NCBI GenBank assembly: GCA_944325525.1
Contig: CALVAK010000011.1
Location: forward strand, 1 to 64,000
Origin: Candidatus Gastranaerophilales bacterium
GTDB lineage: Bacteria; Cyanobacteriota; Vampirovibrionia; Gastranaerophilales; Gastranaerophilaceae
DNA length: 64,000 nucleotides
Direction: 5' to 3'
In this document: positions 8,406-17,812 of the stretch, piece by piece
Numbering within the stretch: the stretch's first letter is position 1
How the letters are laid out: each line of letters starts with the position of its first letter
The notes under the pieces: generated by a model
Databases searched by the model: none
What the model was told of the DNA's origin: nothing
The model's input: the letters and a program-made list of their open reading frames with translations, nothing else
Translations under genes and position numbers: made by a program

Positions 8406-9107
8406 ATGACAGGACGTATGAATGACAGAAAAAATAACGAACTAAGAAAAATAAAAATTACAAAAGACTATACAAAACACGCACCGGGTTCTGTTCTTAT
8501 TGAATTTGGAGACACAAAAGTACTTGTCACAGCATCAATTGAAGAAGGAAAGCCAAAATGGATGGACAAAAACGACACAAGAGGCTGGATTAGTGCAGAA
8601 TATTCTTTGCTTCCTTCAGCAACCCATACAAGATGTCAGAGAGAAAGAACAAAAATATCAGGAAGGACCCAGGAGATACAAAGATTAATAGGAAGAAGCC
8701 TAAGAGCCTGCGTAGATTTAGAAAAGCTTGGAGAAAGAACAGTTACGATTGACGCTGATGTTCTACAGGCAGATGGAGGAACAAGATGTGCCTCAATATG
8801 CGGAGGATTTATAGCAATGAATATTGCTTTTAACAAACTTGTTGAACAGGGGCTGTTAAGTTCAAATCCTATAAAAGAACCTATTGCAGCAATTTCTGCA
8901 GGAATTATCGATGGTGAAATAAAACTTGATTTAGATTATTCAGAAGATTCTCATGCACAGGTTGATTGCAATGTTGTTATGACAAAATCATCGAAAATAA
9001 TTGAATTTCAAACAACAGCGGAAGGTGAACCATTTACAAAACAGCAGCTGGACGAAATATATAATCTAACAAATACAGCTATCTTAAGGATTATAGACTT
9101 ATACTAA
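8406..9107 (+). CDS. rph: Ribonuclease PH
   Basis: 233 aa. Phosphate-dependent 3'-to-5' exoribonuclease that trims tRNA 3' ends. Family motifs include [41 protein letters not shown] (phosphate/RNA-binding Arg residues) and [14 protein letters not shown]. The length agrees with the family. It stands alone on the plus strand between metG and groEL. An alternative start at the internal Met (residue 5, TGRMNDR) would change little. Its substrates here would include tRNA-Thr and tRNA-Asn, which lack an encoded CCA. Confidence 0.96.
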   Translation: MTGRMNDRKNNELRKIKITKDYTKHAPGSVLIEFGDTKVLVTASIEEGKPKWMDKNDTRGWISAEYSLLPSATHTRCQRERTKISGRTQEIQRLIGRSLRACVDLEKLGERTVTIDADVLQADGGTRCASICGGFIAMNIAFNKLVEQGLLSSNPIKEPIAAISAGIIDGEIKLDLDYSEDSHAQVDCNVVMTKSSKIIEFQTTAEGEPFTKQQLDEIYNLTNTAILRIIDLY

Positions 9108-9169
9108 TAATAAACAACGTAGTTTGGTTTTAATAACAAGATAATAATTAAACAAAAGCTGTAATAACA

Positions 9170-9203
9170 AAAAAAGGCGGGTGCGACAAACGCACCCGCC
9201 TTT
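9170..9203 (-). terminator. Terminator of groES-groEL
   Basis: A GC-rich 13-bp stem (9173-9185 with 9191-9203) with a 5-nt loop is followed on the minus strand by a T run. It lies between the convergent ends of groEL and rph and may stop both. Confidence 0.9.
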
Positions 9204-9219
9204 GATACAATGAGCAAAA

Positions 9220-11176
<1,957 letters not shown>

Positions 11177-11202
11177 ATTAATATCCTCCTTTAAGTCTAC
11201 AA

Positions 11203-11231
11203 ATTATCCAATCTATATTAACTTTATACAA
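11203..11231 (-). promoter_or_regulatory. Promoter of groES-groEL
   Basis: On the minus strand, TTGTAT (11226-11231) and GATAAT (11203-11208) are 17 bp apart, ahead of the strong groES ribosome binding site. I looked for the CIRCE inverted repeat (TTAGCACTC-N9-GAGTGCTAA) and it is absent. Confidence 0.6.
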
Positions 11232-11267
11232 TCAATTTTATAAAAAATTAAAAATATTAATGAAAAA

Positions 11268-12044
11268 TTAATTATTTCCGAAAAACCAATCAAAACAAAT
11301 CTTTATAAACTTTTCTCTATCTTCGATAAACAAATCTTCAGCATGGGCACAATTTTCAAACAGCAGGTATTTTTTCATACAAACCGCTTTTTCATATAAA
11401 GCCTTTGTGTGCCAGAAACAAACAGTAGGATCTTTTTCACCTGCGATAAATAAAGTCGGAATTTTAATAGAATCAATTATATCTATCGGTCGTATTTTTT
11501 TACCATTTAAAAGCCCGGGGCGTATTGAAAACCACCTGTTTAATTCACACTTTCGTAAAGTTGGAAGCCATGCTTCTTTTTTCCACATTTTATTTTCTAT
11601 TTTTTCAAAACAAGAAGGAGTACTAACAACAATAATTTTTTTTATACAATCGCATTTTGATGCTGCAATTAAAGAAATCGCCCCTCCAAGAGAAAAACCA
11701 ATTAAATATATTTCTTTATATATAGTTTTTGCAAAATCTATTACAGTATTAATATCAATAACTTCTTTACTGGTAAAAGTATAAAATCCGCCACTTTTTC
11801 CATGCCCTCTGAAATCAATTGTAATAACGTCAGCATAATTACAAAAAATTTCGCTCATTTCTCTGAATGATTTACTGTCTTTTGTCATAAACCAGCCCGG
11901 AGAAATTATAATTACCTTCTCAAAATTTTTTTTATAATAATTAATTGCGATTTTAATATTATCTTTCGTTGTAAGTTTTATTTCTTGCATTGATTTTACC
12001 AGTCTTTTCATTAAATTCTTATCATAAACACATAAAAATATCAT
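11268..12044 (-). CDS. Alpha/beta-hydrolase (serine hydrolase)
   Basis: 258 aa. The nucleophile elbow GFSLGG supplies the catalytic Ser, AGEKDPTV carries the acid, and ENCAHAEDLF the His. An RGHGKSGG segment follows strand 4 as in lysophospholipase/esterase-type hydrolases. No signal peptide is clear, although residues 1-18 precede the domain; AAGG lies 8 nt before the ATG at 12044, and an alternative start is the Met at residue 19 (MQEIKL). It stands alone downstream of the groES promoter region on the same strand. The substrate cannot be told. Confidence 0.8.
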   Translation of the reverse strand: MIFLCVYDKNLMKRLVKSMQEIKLTTKDNIKIAINYYKKNFEKVIIISPGWFMTKDSKSFREMSEIFCNYADVITIDFRGHGKSGGFYTFTSKEVIDINTVIDFAKTIYKEIYLIGFSLGGAISLIAASKCDCIKKIIVVSTPSCFEKIENKMWKKEAWLPTLRKCELNRWFSIRPGLLNGKKIRPIDIIDSIKIPTLFIAGEKDPTVCFWHTKALYEKAVCMKKYLLFENCAHAEDLFIEDREKFIKICFDWFFGNN

Positions 12045-12131
12045 TACAAAACCTTAACATTTTCAGTTAATTATTAAAGTCTGAAAAAATAATGCCGTAA
12101 ATTAAATTATCAGATAATTAGGGAAAACAGA

Positions 12132-12287
12132 ATGAAAAAGAAACTTATTATTCCGACAAACAATATATCAGAAGGTGTAGAATTTTTCTTGAGAGGAGCA
12201 AGAAAACGCCGGTCAATGGCAATAGCAAGTGTAAGACAAATAAATGCAGATATAGGTGTAAATTTACGACTTGTAGCAGTCAAATAA
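12132..12287 (+). CDS. Small basic protein of unknown function (51 aa)
   Basis: The frame starts ATG AAA AAG AAA, runs 51 codons and ends TAA. The product is strongly basic (MKKKLIIP at the start, GARKRRSMAIASVRQINAD in the middle) with no membrane segment. AGGGA lies about 9 nt before the start, and a terminator follows 15 nt after the stop, so it forms its own small transcription unit. Size and charge would suit a nucleic-acid-binding or ribosome-associated protein, but I do not recognise the family. Confidence 0.5.
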   Translation: MKKKLIIPTNNISEGVEFFLRGARKRRSMAIASVRQINADIGVNLRLVAVK

Positions 12288-12301
12288 ACATGAGAATTTA
12301 C

Positions 12302-12328
12302 AAACCGTCTTTAATAGACGGTTTTGTT
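12302..12328 (+). terminator. Terminator after the 51-aa ORF
   Basis: Stem AAACCGTCT (12302-12310) pairs with 12316-12324 around a 5-nt loop and is followed by TGTT. It overlaps the end of the convergent FtsB-like gene. The T run is weak. Confidence 0.55.
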
Positions 12329-12700
12329 GTGTTTTGCTTTCTTTTTATTACTTACATTTACAAACGCTTCCGAATCAGTTTTTGGTCTATTAATTATAAT
12401 TAAGACTTCATTTTCGCCTGCCATTTTTAAATTGTTTCTGGCAATTGATTCTAAACTCATTTCCGAATTGAAATTTTCAATTTCGGATTTAAGCTGTTTA
12501 TTTTTACTTAATTCTTTATTTCGTAAATTTTCAAGACCGTTTATTTTAGATAGAAAATTTACATTCTTATTAATATTTTGAAAAGCACCAAAAGCTAACT
12601 CTACAATGCAAATAACCAGAACAACAGTTAAAAGAGAATAATGCATTTTAGATTTTTTATTTGGTTTTATATTAGGCTTTTTAACATTATCAGATTGCAT
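12311..12700 (-). CDS. FtsB/DivIC-like septum formation protein
   Basis: 129 aa from the ATG at 12700; a TTG start at 12745 would add 15 residues without a better ribosome site. A basic cytoplasmic tail is followed by one membrane segment (LLTVVLVICIVELAFGAF), a coiled coil (NGLENLRNKELSKNKQLKSE) and the FtsB/DivIC hallmark LESIARNNLKMAGENEVLIII. FtsB/DivIC is a bitopic protein linking early and late divisome parts through FtsL and FtsQ. It is the last gene after the OppD-type ATPase on the same strand. The fold call is good; the exact orthologue is an inference. Confidence 0.75.
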   Translation of the reverse strand: MQSDNVKKPNIKPNKKSKMHYSLLTVVLVICIVELAFGAFQNINKNVNFLSKINGLENLRNKELSKNKQLKSEIENFNSEMSLESIARNNLKMAGENEVLIIINRPKTDSEAFVNVSNKKKAKHNKTVY

Positions 12701-12759
12701 ATAAGAATTATACCCTATAAATAAAAAGGTATAAATATATAACAAATAACTAATTACAA

Positions 12760-13710
12760 TTATTTATATAACCAGCAGGAAACTTTTGAATTGCCCAGAG
12801 TATAAAATTCGGGATTTTTTTGAGAACAAATATCCATTCGCTTATCACACCTCGGTTCAAAAGAACAACCTTTAAAATAATCTTTTATAGAAGGCGGTTG
12901 ACCTTCTATAGGTTCTAACTTTACAGAATTAAAATCAGGCAAAGCTTTTAATAAAGCCTTTGTGTAAGGATGCCTTGGATTTTTAAAGAGCTCATCAGTT
13001 GCAGAATACTCGACAATATGACCGGCATACATAACAGCAGCATTATCCGCTGCTTCATATACAAGTCCAAAGTCATGTGAAATAAAAATAAAAGATGTAT
13101 TTAAATCTTTTTGAATTTCTTTTAACAACTCCATTATTTGAGCCTGAACCGTAACATCTAATGCCGTTGTAGGTTCATCCGCAATAATCACTTCGGATTT
13201 ACAGGCCAGTGCCATTGCAATAATAACTCTTTGACGCATACCTCCTGAAAACTCGTGAGGATATGATTTTAACCGTTCTCTGGCATTTGGTATTTTTACC
13301 TGATTTAAAACATCAACAGCAATATTCTCCGCCTCTTTGCCTTTTATCTTTTGATGAAGTTCAATTACTTCAAGCAGTTGAGAACCTATTGTATATAACG
13401 GATTCAAAGAAGTCATAGGATCCTGAGGAACAAGTGCTAATTCCCTGCCCCTTATTGTCTGCATTTGTTTTTCAGTATAATTTAAAAGGTTTTGTCCTTT
13501 ATAAAGTATTTCACCTGATGTTATTCTTGCATTGGGAGCAAGAAGCCTTAAAATTGACATTGCAGTAACTGTTTTTCCACAGCCTGATTCCCCCACAAGT
13601 GCCAGCATTTCTCCTCTTTTTAAAGAAAGATTTATGTCATATAAAGCTTGAAATAATTGACCGTTTGAAGAAAATGACAAATTTAAATTTTTTATTTCCA
13701 ATATATTCAT
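12760..13710 (-). CDS. Peptide ABC transporter ATP-binding protein (OppD/DppD type)
   Basis: 316 aa. Walker A GESGCGKT, signature SGGMRQR and Walker B VIIADEPTTALD are all present, followed by the H-loop ISHDFG. The C-terminal extension with spaced cysteines (CSFEPRC...MDIC...CW) is typical of the OppD/OppF/DppD subfamily and can hold an Fe-S cluster in some members. The permeases, binding protein and second ATPase are not adjacent, so the transporter is scattered or this is an isolated component. The start overlaps a gene-poor region holding a short independent transcript. Confidence 0.88.
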   Translation of the reverse strand: MNILEIKNLNLSFSSNGQLFQALYDINLSLKRGEMLALVGESGCGKTVTAMSILRLLAPNARITSGEILYKGQNLLNYTEKQMQTIRGRELALVPQDPMTSLNPLYTIGSQLLEVIELHQKIKGKEAENIAVDVLNQVKIPNARERLKSYPHEFSGGMRQRVIIAMALACKSEVIIADEPTTALDVTVQAQIMELLKEIQKDLNTSFIFISHDFGLVYEAADNAAVMYAGHIVEYSATDELFKNPRHPYTKALLKALPDFNSVKLEPIEGQPPSIKDYFKGCSFEPRCDKRMDICSQKNPEFYTLGNSKVSCWLYK

Positions 13711-13800
13711 AAAAAAATATTAGCCGATGTTTTTGTCAATTGCAATTAGTTATTTGGCATTTAAAGTTTATAATATTTTTTAAACTTTAAAAATTCACTA

Positions 13801-13829
13801 TTGACAAAAAAAATTGATTGCGTTAACCT
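13801..13829 (+). promoter_or_regulatory. Promoter of a short transcription unit
   Basis: A perfect -35 TTGACA (13801-13806) lies 17 bp from TAACCT (13824-13829), a weak -10 that keeps the TAnnnT positions. A terminator follows 130 bp downstream, so the transcript would be about 150 nt. Confidence 0.5.
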
Positions 13830-13854
13830 GAATAAAAATAAAAAGGAAAATAAA

Positions 13855-13941
13855 TTGTTTACTATCGCACAAATGATTATGGATATGATGATGCAGATGC
13901 AAGGCTCAGAGTCAGGCAGGTATTATTTGTTGCGAATGTGA
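13855..13941 (+). CDS. Candidate 28-aa Met-rich peptide, or part of a small RNA
   Basis: A TTG start with AAGGAAA 4-5 nt upstream opens 28 codons ending in TGA. The peptide is rich in methionine (MFTIAQMIMDMMMQMQ). It lies wholly between a TTGACA promoter and a strong terminator. Initiation at TTG is uncertain, and the same region could be a non-coding small RNA of about 150 nt (about 13836-13991). Confidence 0.35.
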   Translation: MFTIAQMIMDMMMQMQGSESGRYYLLRM

Positions 13942-13960
13942 ATTCTCATTTAAATAAAAT

Positions 13961-13991
13961 AAAAGCTGCCTCAAAAGAAGGCAGCTTTTTT
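13961..13991 (+). terminator. Terminator of the short unit upstream of the 468-aa gene
   Basis: An 11-bp stem (13961-13971 with 13979-13989), a 7-nt loop and a T run. It lies only 32 nt before the next gene, so that gene either depends on read-through or has a promoter very close to its start. Confidence 0.85.
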
Positions 13992-14022
13992 AGTTTAAAG
14001 AATTTAAATTGAGGAACAAAAA

Positions 14023-15429
14023 ATGATAACACTTGATAAACGAAACAATAATACGAAACTTAATAGCAAAAATTTTAAAAAAATATCTGATACCAATAGG
14101 AAACATCTTTCTTTTAAAGGAGCTGGCACAAGTGCTTTTACGGGAGTTACAAAAGTTGCTGACTTGTTTATAAAATCTCAGGAAAATCTATCTTCTACAA
14201 GATTTATACAAGATACTGTTACAAATTGGGCACCTAAAGCTATATTTTCACGAAGCAAAGCTGACTTTGCAGAAATGAGTTTTCTTGAATTTTTAGAATC
14301 AGGTATATTTTATTTTGCATCCCCTATTTTTGGTGAAAAAATATTCAGAAATAAAATATTTAAAAACTTTTTGCCTTCGGCAATAAAAAATAAAGTTAAT
14401 GAACAAATACCAAAAACAGTTGAAGCAATTACAAAAAACAATACCCTGACTGATGAAGTAAAAAAACGTGCAATATCAACCAAAGCGGGGATTGTTCTTG
14501 CCTGTACTCTTATTCCGGTTGCGGAATACACTTTGAGCTTTGCAAAAAATTTATTTACATTAAAAGCCTTTAAAAAAAGTAACTTTAACAATATTGCAAA
14601 TTTAGACAAGAACAATAACGAAAAGGAAAGTATAGAACAACAGAATAGAGTTGAAAGAAATGCAAAAAAACAATTAAAAAAAGCTGCAATTATATCAGCA
14701 GCAGGTATAGCTGCTGGTGCAGGACTTGCTCTGTACGGACATAAATCAACAGCATTACAGAAAATAAGTAAAACGATTCTTGAACCCGGTAAAGCAATTG
14801 CAAAACTTGCAGATAAAGCAGGTGTTAAATCAAACAAGTTTAAAAATACAATAAGCAGATTTTCTCTCGACTTTTCAGATAACAACGGCAAACTTGCATT
14901 AAGTAAAGGTCAATTAGGTTTCACTGCTCTCCTGGGACTTTTCGGATATTCCAAAGCTGCGGAAGACAGGGGAAAACTTGACGTAGCAGAAGTTTGGACA
15001 AGAGTACCTCTTGTTGTATTTTATACAACCTTCGGAGGCGAAATGTTTGAAAAGGCATTTACAAAAATATTAGAAAAGAAAAATAAATTTACGGATATTG
15101 TACAAAAGACAGCGGAAGGAACATTAAAAACTCCTTCAAGGGCTGAATTGCCAGCCTTAGCTGAAAAGATAGCAAAAGCAAGAAATACTTTACCTGAGAA
15201 AGAACTTATACGTCTTACAAAAGAAAAAGCAATTGTTACTGCCATTCCATACGCATTCAGCTTATTATTTATGGGGCTTACTCTTTCTGCTATAACAAGA
15301 ATCTGGACTCAATACAGATATAATCACCAGCAAAAAACTCAAGCACAAAATAATTTAAATTTATACACTTTCTCAAACAATATTGAAGTTCCTGAAATAT
15401 ATAAAGAAGTTGAACAAAAGATAAAATAA
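14023..15429 (+). CDS. Hypothetical membrane-associated protein with SFKGA N-terminal motif
   Basis: 468 aa, no recognised family. The N-terminus is polar and Asn/Lys-rich, then carries HLSFKGAGTSAF near residues 29-40. Several hydrophobic stretches follow (AGIVLACTLIPVAEYTL; AAIISAAGIAAGAGLALYGH; GQLGFTALLGLFGY; VTAIPYAFSLLFMGLTLSAI), separated by basic, Lys-rich helical segments. There is no signal peptide. The style of sequence matches the 967-aa protein at 17813, which has SFKSA at the same distance from its N-terminus, so they probably belong to one lineage-specific family. GAGGAACAAAAA precedes the ATG. A terminator follows. The function is unknown. Confidence 0.7.
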   Translation: MITLDKRNNNTKLNSKNFKKISDTNRKHLSFKGAGTSAFTGVTKVADLFIKSQENLSSTRFIQDTVTNWAPKAIFSRSKADFAEMSFLEFLESGIFYFASPIFGEKIFRNKIFKNFLPSAIKNKVNEQIPKTVEAITKNNTLTDEVKKRAISTKAGIVLACTLIPVAEYTLSFAKNLFTLKAFKKSNFNNIANLDKNNNEKESIEQQNRVERNAKKQLKKAAIISAAGIAAGAGLALYGHKSTALQKISKTILEPGKAIAKLADKAGVKSNKFKNTISRFSLDFSDNNGKLALSKGQLGFTALLGLFGYSKAAEDRGKLDVAEVWTRVPLVVFYTTFGGEMFEKAFTKILEKKNKFTDIVQKTAEGTLKTPSRAELPALAEKIAKARNTLPEKELIRLTKEKAIVTAIPYAFSLLFMGLTLSAITRIWTQYRYNHQQKTQAQNNLNLYTFSNNIEVPEIYKEVEQKIK

Positions 15430-15440
15430 TCAAACATTAA

Positions 15441-15476
15441 AAAAGGGAGACCTAAAACAGCCTCCCTTTTACAAAT
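15441..15476. terminator. Bidirectional terminator between convergent genes
   Basis: A 9-bp stem (15441-15449 with 15462-15470) is flanked by A and T runs on both sides, between the 468-aa gene on the plus strand and the 100-aa gene on the minus strand. The T run is better on the minus strand. Confidence 0.75.
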
Positions 15477-15482
15477 TTCTTT

Positions 15483-15785
15483 TTAGTAATCTTTCCAGCT
15501 CCAGCCGTTAAAACTACCGCTATGATTATAAAAATCCAAATCGCCATTCTGTCCGGGAACAATATAATGATATACCCTTCTTGCTATATCTTTAGGGCTT
15601 TTCCCTTCTACATACGGCTCACGATACGGGTCTTGATTAACAATTCCCAAAACTCTTGCTGCTTCAGCTGAATATCCGGTATTAACCAGAAACTGTTCAC
15701 TTGATGTATATTGACTATCGACATAAGCATTTGCCATAATCGGTGTTAATAATAATGCTGATAATATTAAAACTATCTTTTTCAT
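15483..15785 (-). CDS. Small secreted protein of unknown function
   Basis: 100 aa with a textbook signal peptide (MKKIVLILSALLLTPIMANA, cleavage about residue 20). The mature 80 residues are polar and aromatic-rich, with NTGYSAEAARVLGIVNQDPYREPY and a C-terminal GSFNGWSWKDY. There is no cysteine and no lipobox, so it should be released to the periplasm or outside. GGGGA precedes the ATG by 8-9 nt. I recognise no family. It lies alone between a terminator and ispG. Confidence 0.75.
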   Translation of the reverse strand: MKKIVLILSALLLTPIMANAYVDSQYTSSEQFLVNTGYSAEAARVLGIVNQDPYREPYVEGKSPKDIARRVYHYIVPGQNGDLDFYNHSGSFNGWSWKDY

Positions 15786-15844
15786 ATTATAAATCCCCTT
15801 TATATTAATATCATGATATCTTATTTTTTCTGAGAATGCAATAT

Positions 15845-16900
15845 TTATACATTCTCCATTTGTATGAGATTTATAAATTCATCAACAAGATTTTCTTCAG
15901 GAACTCTTTTTATAATTTCACCTTTTTTAAAAATATATCCTTCTTTAATACCTCCTGCGATACCGTAATCAGCGTGTTTTGCTTCACCGGGGCCATTCAC
16001 AGCACACCCCATTACAGCAACAGTAATGGGTTTATCAATATTTGTAAGCCGATTTTCAACTTTCTTCGCAAGTGAGATCAAATCGATTTGAGTTCTTCCG
16101 CAAGTCGGGCAAGAAATAAAGTTTACACCCTTTTGCCTTAACCCCAATGCTTTCAGTATCATATATCCGGCTTTTACCTCTTCAACAGGAGAGTCGGTAA
16201 GAGAAACTCTAATTGTATCTCCTATTCCTTCTGCAAGCAGTATTCCAAGTCCAACAGCTGATTTAATAATTCCTCCTGCGTAAGTACCTGCTTCTGTTAT
16301 CCCCAAATGCAGAGGATATACAATTTTTCCTGCAATCTGTCTGTATGCTTCAACTGTAGTCATAACATCGGAAGATTTTAAAGATACTTTTATTTTGTCA
16401 AAATCATTATCTTCTAAAATTTTAATATGTCTTAATGCACTCATAACCATTTTTTCTGACAGAGATATCTGCATTTGCTCTATATCTTTTTCTAAAGAAC
16501 CTGCATTTATACCTATTCTTATAGGAATATTATTCGTTTTTGCAAGAGAAACAACTTTCTTAATATTTTCTTCTTTGCCAATGTTTCCAGGATTTATTCG
16601 CAATGCATCTATACCATTTTCAATACATTTAATAGCAAGCCTGTAGTCAAAATGTATATCAGCAACAAGAGGAACAGGAGATTTTGATTTTATTTCTTTT
16701 ACGGCATCTGCCGCCTGAGGATTTAATATTGCCAGTCTTACAATCTCACAGCCATTTTCAGCCAGATTGTAAATTTGTTTTAAGGTGGATTTTACATCTC
16801 GTGTATCGGTATTAGTCATTGACTGTACTGATATTGGAGCATCTCCTCCTATTTTTACATTACCGATTTTTATTTGTTTTGAAATTCTTCTTTGTACCAT
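15845..16900 (-). CDS. ispG: 4-hydroxy-3-methylbut-2-enyl diphosphate synthase (IspG/GcpE)
   Basis: 351 aa. Sixth enzyme of the MEP isoprenoid pathway, reducing MEcPP to HMBPP with a 4Fe-4S cluster. The N-terminal TIM barrel starts with VKIGGDAPISVQSMTNTDTRD, and the C-terminal cluster domain has CPTCGRTQ and CAVNGPGEAKHADYGIAGG. It is the short bacterial form without the plant-type insertion. The next enzyme of the pathway, IspH, is also in this window at 57745. Confidence 0.96.
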   Translation of the reverse strand: MVQRRISKQIKIGNVKIGGDAPISVQSMTNTDTRDVKSTLKQIYNLAENGCEIVRLAILNPQAADAVKEIKSKSPVPLVADIHFDYRLAIKCIENGIDALRINPGNIGKEENIKKVVSLAKTNNIPIRIGINAGSLEKDIEQMQISLSEKMVMSALRHIKILEDNDFDKIKVSLKSSDVMTTVEAYRQIAGKIVYPLHLGITEAGTYAGGIIKSAVGLGILLAEGIGDTIRVSLTDSPVEEVKAGYMILKALGLRQKGVNFISCPTCGRTQIDLISLAKKVENRLTNIDKPITVAVMGCAVNGPGEAKHADYGIAGGIKEGYIFKKGEIIKRVPEENLVDEFINLIQMENV

Positions 16901-16955
16901 GATTATCCTATTCCTGTTAAGATAATATTAGCATAAAAAGTATTGGGGATTTGAA

Positions 16956-17708
16956 ATGAAAATAGCAATAATTTCAGATATACACGGTAACCTTGATGCA
17001 TTAGAAAGTGTTCTCAAAGATATAAGTTCTGAAAAATGCAGTAAAATATTTTGTCTCGGAGATATTGCAATGGCAGGTCCTGAGCCATCCGAAACAATAA
17101 ACAAAATACATGACCTTAAAAAGTCAAAAGATTTTCATATAATTCAAGGTAATACAGACAAGATGTTGTCTGTATTTTCTTTTGATACACAAAATGAAAT
17201 TATGAAAGTAAACAAAGTAATGGCAAGTGCATACTATGCTGACAGTAATCTTTTAACCGAACAAGAGAAACTTTTTCTAAAAGAACTGCCACCGCAAGAA
17301 AATATATCATTATTCGGAATAAAAATACTACTTGTTCACGGTTCTCCAAGAAGCAATAGTGAAAATATATTTCCTAATATGAAAATAGAAGAAATTGAAA
17401 AAATAACCGAAGGTGTTAATGCTGACATTATATTCTGCGGTCATACTCATATGCCTTGCGGTTATCAAACTAATACTAATAAAACAATAATTAACGCAGG
17501 AAGTGTAGGAAGACCATTTAGTGAATCACCCGAGTCATGTTACGTCATAATGGACATAAATGAAGAAACATCAACTTATACAATACAGCATAAATTTGTA
17601 AAATATGATGTTAATATTGCAGCACAAAAATTAAGAAACAGGAGGTTTGAAGGATCTGATAAACTTGCTTCAATGTTATTAAAAGCAACTTCAAGATATC
17701 CTGAATAA
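16956..17708 (+). CDS. Metallophosphoesterase (YfcE/MJ0936-like)
   Basis: 250 aa. The calcineurin-like metal ligands are all present: ISDIHGN at the N-terminus, GDIAMAGP, GNTDK, LVHGSP and GHTHMP followed by INAGSVGRP. Such proteins are cytosolic metal-dependent phosphodiesterases or phosphatases with varied or unknown substrates. GGGGA precedes the ATG. It is divergent from ispG and precedes the 967-aa hypothetical gene by about 100 nt. Confidence 0.88.
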   Translation: MKIAIISDIHGNLDALESVLKDISSEKCSKIFCLGDIAMAGPEPSETINKIHDLKKSKDFHIIQGNTDKMLSVFSFDTQNEIMKVNKVMASAYYADSNLLTEQEKLFLKELPPQENISLFGIKILLVHGSPRSNSENIFPNMKIEEIEKITEGVNADIIFCGHTHMPCGYQTNTNKTIINAGSVGRPFSESPESCYVIMDINEETSTYTIQHKFVKYDVNIAAQKLRNRRFEGSDKLASMLLKATSRYPE

Positions 17709-17812
17709 AAAAAGAAAACAATTTGTTACAATTTAAAAAAATAATAGCAAAAAACTTTTTTTTACTTTTTAAAACTATGGGGCTCATGCCTGAAAACTAA
17801 TAAGGAATTAAG

